From contig JAAEES010000022.1 of assembly GCA_013415575.1 (NCBI GenBank), positions 1-10,880 on the forward strand: a stretch of 10,880 bases of DNA. The letters run 5' to 3'. Below are positions 7,303 through 10,880 of the stretch, piece by piece (the stretch's first letter is position 1; each line of letters starts with the position of its first letter). The notes beneath the pieces are model-generated. The model worked only from the letters and a program-made list of their open reading frames with translations, searched no databases and had not been told where the DNA came from. A program made the position numbers and the translations under genes. This DNA is from Methanomicrobiales archaeon. GTDB taxonomy: Archaea > Halobacteriota > Methanomicrobia > Methanomicrobiales > Methanospirillaceae.

Positions 7303-7319
7303 CGTGCCGGAACGACACG
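7303..7319 (-). other. Hairpin in the rps15 leader
   Basis: The minus-strand RNA would read CGUGUCG-UUC-CGGCACG, a seven-base-pair stem with one G-U pair and a three-base loop. It falls in the untranslated leader, near the predicted 5' end and about 85 bases before the start codon. It could be a structural leader element or chance. Confidence 0.3.
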
Positions 7320-7336
7320 TCGGACTTACATATGCC

Positions 7337-7351
7337 AGCACATTTTGTGCT
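7337..7351. repeat. Perfect palindrome just downstream of the rps15 TATA box
   Basis: AGCACA-TTT-TGTGCT is a perfect inverted repeat with 6-base arms and a 3-base spacer. It lies between the TATA-like element (7355-7366) and the predicted start site (about 7335), a position where a bound dimeric regulator would block transcription. Confidence 0.5.
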
Positions 7352-7354
7352 TGT

Positions 7355-7366
7355 CTTATTTATAAG
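7355..7366 (-). promoter_or_regulatory. TATA box of the rps15 operon
   Basis: The minus strand reads CTTATAAATAAG, the best TATA-box match in the window. A start site near 7335 would leave a leader of about 115 bases before rps15. It lies in the 186-base gap behind mmp10, and no T-tract ends mmp10 first, so some readthrough from mmp10 is also possible. Confidence 0.6.
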
Positions 7367-7405
7367 GACGGCAGGTTGATAAGCATATCGAAGGTGACGG
7401 GGCAC

Positions 7406-8638
7406 TCACCGCTCCCGGCCGTAACGGTTGATGAGCCTGATGAGATCGGAAAATCCCTCCATCTCCATGAGGAGCACACCGTCCCGGGTCATTCCCATGC
7501 TGGTCTCGGCATCGGCGGTCAGCATTTCAGGGCCCCGGAACACGGTCCGCTGCACCCCGTCACGAGAGAGGATCTGGGCGGCCACCCGGTCGTGGACGAA
7601 TGCCCTGCCCGGGATGATAACCGGGTCACCGAGTTCTGCAGGGTCGAGTGCCTGCAGGTCTTCGGGGGTGATCAGGCAGGCGATCTCTTTGTCCGCTGCC
7701 ATCACCCGGACACCACCGCCCCGGGCATCGAGTATAGCCCGGATAGCGGGCGCAGCCACGCTTCCGGAAATCACTGTTGCAGATCGCTCAAGCCGGGGCA
7801 GTTTATCGAGAAGATCAGGTTCATTCCGGATAGCAAACGGCGATCCGATCGCCGGGTCCCAGAGCGGTGTCCCACTGATCTTCAGGGAAAATCGTTCTGC
7901 CAGATCGGTCACCAGGTCCCGGAATTCTTCCGGGGTCTGGATCCGCTGCCCCTTGATCACCGGGGCATTGCCGAGGATCAGCCCTTGACGGGTGGTGTTG
8001 GCAAACCGCATGAGGATTAAGCCCTTTGCTCCCCGCTCTTCCAGCCAGCGGCAGGTATCCTCAAGGTACTTCCCGTCATTGACCCCCGGAAGCACCACGG
8101 CGGCACCATAGACCTCGATCTCCCCGCACAGCCGCTCGAGGACCCGGAGTGAGACTTCAGGGGTGGGATCGTGCATGTAGCGCTTCCGCTTCCGCGGGTC
8201 CACGGAAAAGACGGTAAAGGATACCTCTGAGAGGCCATGATCGATAAGGAAATCGGCGATGCCCACCTCATCGAACCCTTTCCCGCTGGTATAGCCGATA
8301 TGGAGGGGCACCTCCATGCCGGAGAGGAGCTCGATCAGATCCCTGAATTCGGGGTAACAGCTCGGATCCCCCCCCCCGCTGATGGTGACACGATCAAGAT
8401 CCCCGGTCATCAGCTGGAGGTTAGCGAGCGTTTCCTCCCCGACTTCCCGGAGGGTCTTCCATCCCTGGTAGTATTCCCGGACGCTCCTGCTGCAATAATC
8501 GCAACCGACCTGGTAGGGAGGGCAGTGGCGGCACCCGAAGGGACGGGTCTCCTTCACGTGTTTGAAGTAGCAGTACTCGCAGAATCCCCGGCAATTGACA
8601 CCGGGCCGTCCTCCGATGTCAACGGTGAGATGCGCCAT
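7406..8638 (-). CDS. mmp10: Methyl-coenzyme M reductase arginine methyltransferase Mmp10 (methanogenesis marker 10)
   Basis: Mmp10 is a cobalamin-dependent radical SAM enzyme that installs the 5-C-methyl-arginine of the McrA subunit of methyl-coenzyme M reductase. The 410-residue sequence shows the radical SAM cluster motif C-x3-C-x2-C (NCRGFCEYCYFK, Cys16, Cys20, Cys23), then a four-cysteine segment (Cys36, Cys39, Cys46, Cys49) matching the iron-binding loop described for the Methanosarcina acetivorans enzyme, and the glycine-rich SAM motif ISGGGDPSCYPE (86-97). Tyr116 in HIGYTSGKG is at the place of the tyrosine reported to ligate the cluster. The C-terminal part (about 280-410) is expected to bind cobalamin. 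It follows the permease gene by 53 bases. The ATG at 8636-8638 lacks a ribosome binding site, so a short leader is likely. The SAM motif is encoded over a ten-G run. Confidence 0.92.
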   Translation of the reverse strand: MAHLTVDIGGRPGVNCRGFCEYCYFKHVKETRPFGCRHCPPYQVGCDYCSRSVREYYQGWKTLREVGEETLANLQLMTGDLDRVTISGGGDPSCYPEFRDLIELLSGMEVPLHIGYTSGKGFDEVGIADFLIDHGLSEVSFTVFSVDPRKRKRYMHDPTPEVSLRVLERLCGEIEVYGAAVVLPGVNDGKYLEDTCRWLEERGAKGLILMRFANTTRQGLILGNAPVIKGQRIQTPEEFRDLVTDLAERFSLKISGTPLWDPAIGSPFAIRNEPDLLDKLPRLERSATVISGSVAAPAIRAILDARGGGVRVMAADKEIACLITPEDLQALDPAELGDPVIIPGRAFVHDRVAAQILSRDGVQRTVFRGPEMLTADAETSMGMTRDGVLLMEMEGFSDLIRLINRYGRER

Positions 8639-8664
8639 GAATACTAGAATCTATGCCAGCCCCG

Positions 8665-8673
8665 GGCATAAGC
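8665..8673 (-). promoter_or_regulatory. Weak TATA-like box for mmp10
   Basis: The minus strand reads TGCTTATGC about 28 bases before the mmp10 ATG. It would give a leader of only a few bases. The match is poor and co-transcription from the upstream permease gene is an equally good explanation. Confidence 0.25.
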
Positions 8674-8691
8674 ACTCCTGTCTGAGCACTA

Positions 8692-10107
8692 TCAGGCCCG
8701 GGGACGGACGTCCCGCACTCTCCGTGCACCATAGAAAAAGTAAACCAGCAGTCCGATCATGAGCCAGATGACGAACCGGAGGTGGGTGATGGTGGGAAGG
8801 GCAAGAATCAGGTAGGCGCAGAAGGCCACTGCCAGTACCGGGATAAGCGGGACGAGCGGACAGCGGAAGGGACGTTCTGCTTCCGGGTTGCGGCGCCGCA
8901 GCACAATGATTCCGGTAGCCACGATGATGAACGCGGCCAGGGTGCCGATATTTACCAGCTCGGCCATACTCTCCAGCGGCAGAAGCCCTGCAAGAAGGGC
9001 GGTGACCGCTCCTACCAGGACCGTGACCCTCACCGGCGTCCTGAGTACCGGATGAACGATGGAAAAGGTGCGGGGGAGCAGCCCGTCGCGGGACATGGCA
9101 AAGAAGATGCGCGATTGGCCGTACAGGAGCACCAGCATAACCGAGGTGATGCCGAGTACTGCACCGATGGAGATGATCTCCGCACCCCAGGTTATTCCCA
9201 CGGTCTCCAGCGCAAAGGCGACCGGGGCTGCGGTGGAAAGGAGTGTATAGGGCACCATGCCGGTGAGAATAAGGGAGACGACGATGTAGAGGATGGTGCA
9301 GATGACAAGCGATCCGAGGATTCCGATCGGGAGATCCCTGCCCGGATTCCTGACCTCCTCGGCTGTCGTTGAGACTGCATCAAACCCGATATATGCAAAG
9401 AAAACAATCGCCGCACCGGTGACAACTCCTGCCATACCGAACGGCAGAAAAGGATTCCAGTTGGCGGAATCGACATATCCTGCTCCCAGGAAGATGAAGA
9501 AGAGGACGACGGAGATCTTGACAGCAACGATGACCGAGTTCACCCGGGCACTCTGCCTGACACCCGATATGAGGAGGAGGGTGATGAGGGCAATGATAAG
9601 GATGGCCGGGACATTCACCACTCCCCCGTTCATACCGGGGGGGTTGGCCAGGGCGGCCGGCAGTGCCATTCCGGCATCGCGGAGAAAACTTGCCATATAC
9701 CCTGACCAGCCGATTGCAACCACGGCGATAGATACCGAATACTCCAGGATGAGATCCCACCCGATAATCCAGGCCCAGATCTCCCCCAGGGAGGCATAAC
9801 TGTAGGTATAGGCGCTCCCGGCTACCGGCACCATAGCCGCGAATTCTGCATAGCAGAGGGCGGCAAAGAGGCATGCTGCACCTGAAATGACAAAAGAGAG
9901 CGCGAGTCCCGGCCCGGCGTAGGTAGCGGCTGCAATTCCAGTGATAACGAAGATACCGGTACCGATAATGGCGCCAACCCCGAAGAAGATCAGTTCCAGC
10001 GGCCCAAGGACTTTCTTCAGGGCATGTTCTCCTGCGCAGCACACCATCAGTTCGGGGATGGTCTTCGTCCGGAAGAGGTCTTTCCTGGCAGGAAAACGGA
10101 ATCCCAT
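8692..10107 (-). CDS. APC-family amino acid permease (cationic amino acid transporter-like, YfnA group)
   Basis: This 471-residue, highly hydrophobic protein has about twelve predicted membrane segments. The N-terminus has the typical layout of the YfnA/CAT group: DLFRTKTIPEL, then GEHALKKVLGPLELI, then the first helix with GAIIGTGIFVITG (about 45-57), the unwound substrate-binding motif of APC-superfamily transporters. Further family segments are CYAEFAAMVPVAGSAYTYSY, FFAYIGFDAVSTTAEEVRNP and YGQSRIFFAMSRDGLLP. It would import an amino acid or exchange amino acids across the cytoplasmic membrane; the substrate cannot be read from the sequence. The conserved N-terminus supports the ATG at 10105-10107 rather than the internal ATG at residue 21. 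It has no ribosome binding site. No metabolic gene beside it suggests a substrate. The family is firm. Confidence 0.93.
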   Translation of the reverse strand: MGFRFPARKDLFRTKTIPELMVCCAGEHALKKVLGPLELIFFGVGAIIGTGIFVITGIAAATYAGPGLALSFVISGAACLFAALCYAEFAAMVPVAGSAYTYSYASLGEIWAWIIGWDLILEYSVSIAVVAIGWSGYMASFLRDAGMALPAALANPPGMNGGVVNVPAILIIALITLLLISGVRQSARVNSVIVAVKISVVLFFIFLGAGYVDSANWNPFLPFGMAGVVTGAAIVFFAYIGFDAVSTTAEEVRNPGRDLPIGILGSLVICTILYIVVSLILTGMVPYTLLSTAAPVAFALETVGITWGAEIISIGAVLGITSVMLVLLYGQSRIFFAMSRDGLLPRTFSIVHPVLRTPVRVTVLVGAVTALLAGLLPLESMAELVNIGTLAAFIIVATGIIVLRRRNPEAERPFRCPLVPLIPVLAVAFCAYLILALPTITHLRFVIWLMIGLLVYFFYGARRVRDVRPRA

Positions 10108-10146
10108 TATTCTGATTTTTCTGCAGGGGATCTGATAAAACCGGGT

Positions 10147-10156
10147 GGATTATACC
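10147..10156 (-). promoter_or_regulatory. TATA-like box for the permease gene
   Basis: The minus strand reads GGTATAATCC about 45 bases before the ATG, giving a start near 10126. A second AT-rich element (TTTTATCA, 10133-10140) would instead give a leaderless mRNA. Either is possible and neither is strong. Confidence 0.3.
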
Positions 10157-10214
10157 TGTGACCGGTACAAACACAGGGAATGGTTCCGTTCACCTTCTTA
10201 ACTCACTGTATCGC

Positions 10215-10241
10215 CCGGGGTTCCCGGAGGGCATCCTGCCC
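10215..10241. repeat. Two back-to-back GC-rich hairpins in the intergenic region
   Basis: CCGGG-GTT-CCCGG (10215-10227) is followed after one base by GGGCA-TCC-TGCCC (10229-10241); both are perfect 5-base-pair stems with 3-base loops. They lie in the 276-base divergent gap between the permease and the DUF504 gene. Apart from the promoters at its two ends I see no gene in this gap; a 73-codon frame at 10158-10379 has no ribosome binding site or recognisable sequence. Confidence 0.35.
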
Positions 10242-10345
10242 GATCCCGCGCGACGCTCCGGATTCCCCGGCCGTCCATGCTTACCCGGCACGATCAACAA
10301 CAACCCGGTTGAGTCTCTGGTTCCACTTCCCGATCTGGCCGGCAG

Positions 10346-10354
10346 ATGTATAAG
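10346..10354 (+). promoter_or_regulatory. TATA box of the DUF504 gene
   Basis: ATGTATAAG on the plus strand lies about 33 bases before the ATG at 10384, predicting a start near 10375 and a leader of under ten bases. Directly upstream, 10333-10347 carries an imperfect inverted repeat with arms ATCTG and CAGAT that could be an operator. Confidence 0.5.
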
Positions 10355-10383
10355 TTATCACGAAATCAGACAGGATTGAGATC

Positions 10384-10644
10384 ATGCGGAAGAGCAGAGA
10401 GCTGCTGCTCAGGATCTACCATGACCCCCGCTGCCGGTTCGGCGAAGTTGTGGTCTGCTACATCGACCGGGGGGCGCCTGGCGACGAATCCTGTGTGGAA
10501 GGTGTCCGGATCAGGGAACTCGATTCCCAGTACATGGAAATTGAGAGCGCCGTGGGGGTGTCCCCGATACCCTACCACCGGATCACACGGATTCTCTACG
10601 CGGGTAAAACAGCCTGGGAAAGAGGTGCGCGGGGACAGCACTGA
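10384..10644 (+). CDS. DUF504 / UPF0248 family protein (MJ1316-type RNA-related domain)
   Basis: The 86-residue protein consists almost entirely of one small domain. Key features are the helix MRKSRELLLRIYHDPR at the start, a strand-rich middle (EVVVCYIDRGAPGDE then VRIRELDSQYMEIE), and the family's most conserved element IPYHRITRILYAGKTAWER (62-80), with the PYHRI motif and a tryptophan near the end. This matches DUF504 (UPF0248), whose MJ1316-type domain has been proposed from comparative genomics to recognise RNA ends in repair or processing; that role is a prediction, not demonstrated here. It stands alone on the plus strand with its own TATA box. Its stop lies 23 bases from the stop of the convergent gene at the right edge. 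The final residues GARGQH fall outside the domain. Family membership is good; function is uncertain. Confidence 0.82.
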   Translation: MRKSRELLLRIYHDPRCRFGEVVVCYIDRGAPGDESCVEGVRIRELDSQYMEIESAVGVSPIPYHRITRILYAGKTAWERGARGQH

Positions 10645-10647
10645 CAG

Positions 10648-10685
10648 GACCTCGGGGGGCCCTGCCATCAGATCCACCCGAGGTC
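10648..10685. other. 9-bp perfect inverted repeat over the convergent gene ends
   Basis: GACCTCGGG (10648-10656) pairs perfectly with CCCGAGGTC (10677-10685) across a 20-base loop. The left arm begins just after the DUF504 stop and the right arm lies in the last codons of the minus-strand gene. It could act as a bidirectional transcription barrier or 3'-end stabiliser. No T-tract follows on either strand, so it is not a standard archaeal terminator. Confidence 0.4.
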
Positions 10686-10880
10686 ATCAAGGAGGGACCG
10701 TGTCCTGTCTTCCGGGTGTGCACCGGCTTTTCGTGGCTTTATGGAGAGTGAAATGGCATGTTTCAGCGGGACAGTCCGGTTCTCTTCCTTACAGATGGGG
10801 TATTCTCCACTGAATCTTCGGAGGGCAGATGAGAATGCACCAATGATCTTTGTCCTGCTCCGGAGGTCATCCTTCTTCAG
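10668..10880 (-). CDS. C-terminal part of an unrecognised protein, truncated by the window edge
   Basis: On the minus strand a frame is open from the right edge to a TGA at 10668-10670, 70 codons without a start, so the gene begins outside the window. The visible peptide starts LKKDDLRSRTKIIGAFSSAL and ends RTRSLLDDLGWI; it is basic and soluble, without membrane segments. I do not recognise the family. Support for it being real: the frame is uninterrupted, codon choice resembles the neighbours, the two gene ends would converge with a 23-base gap, and no competing gene covers the same bases convincingly. The alternative is that it is a chance open frame in GC-rich DNA. Confidence 0.5.
   Translation of the reverse strand: MKKDDLRSRTKIIGAFSSALRRFSGEYPICKEENRTVPLKHAISLSIKPRKAGAHPEDRTRSLLDDLGWI

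Noticed and set aside
7129..7341. 70-codon open frame in the rps15 leader as a possible leader peptide
   Set aside because: It overlaps the rps15 start in another frame, its ATG lies about at the predicted transcript start without a ribosome binding site, and the product shows no attenuation-type residue run.
7304..8020. 238-codon open frame on the plus strand
   Set aside because: Most of it is antisense to mmp10 and the product looks like a shadow frame. Its start falls inside the rps15 leader and promoter region without a ribosome binding site.
10158..10379. 73-codon open frame in the divergent intergenic region
   Set aside because: There is no ribosome binding site or recognisable sequence, and it runs over the hairpins and the DUF504 promoter.
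10346..10813. 155-codon open frame on the plus strand
   Set aside because: It overlaps the DUF504 gene in another frame and starts inside that gene's TATA element, so it could not be translated from that transcript.
1..10880. Defence island, mobile element, CRISPR array or biosynthetic cluster
   Set aside because: No transposase, integrase, repeat array, nuclease-toxin pair or biosynthetic gene set was found. The genes are core archaeal or methanogen genes with uniform composition.

Overview
The window looks like ordinary chromosomal DNA from a methanogenic archaeon, most likely of the Methanomicrobia (Methanomicrobiales-like). The basis is a methanogen-type (type 2) seryl-tRNA synthetase, the methanogenesis marker Mmp10, archaeal/eukaryal ribosomal proteins S15 and S3Ae, an archaeal-type phosphoglycerate mutase, and TATA-like boxes about 25 bases before several starts. 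The order-level placement is inference. No tRNA, rRNA, CRISPR array, transposon or phage gene was seen.

Almost everything is on the minus strand. From left to right: the 3' end of a plus-strand gene (2-391, possibly a helicase-like C-terminus); a membrane PH-domain protein (465-968, minus); an orphan SAM methyltransferase (1004-1864) directly behind archaeal phosphoglycerate mutase apgM (1870-3105); a compact five-gene information-processing operon (7219 down to 3203) reading rps15, RecJ-like DHH nuclease, KEOPS subunit Pcc1, type 2 serS, rps3ae; mmp10 (7406-8638); an APC-family amino acid permease (8692-10107); then a plus-strand DUF504/MJ1316-type small protein (10384-10644) converging on the 3' end of an unrecognised minus-strand gene that runs off the window (10668-10880).

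The central operon joins two ribosomal proteins, a replication/repair-type nuclease, a tRNA t6A-modification subunit and an aminoacyl-tRNA synthetase, with spacings of 3, -4, -22 and 11 bases. Translational coupling is therefore likely. Mmp10 links the region to methanogenesis because it C-methylates an arginine of methyl-coenzyme M reductase. ApgM belongs to glycolysis/gluconeogenesis.

No clearly new system was found. The points most worth a second look are a perfect palindrome between the TATA box and the predicted start of the rps15 operon, a 10-G homopolymer inside the mmp10 SAM-binding motif, serS placed between pcc1 and rps3ae, two back-to-back hairpins in the intergenic region upstream of the permease, a 9-bp inverted repeat spanning the convergent gene ends near 10.66 kb, and the partial reading frame at the right edge that has no start codon in the window.
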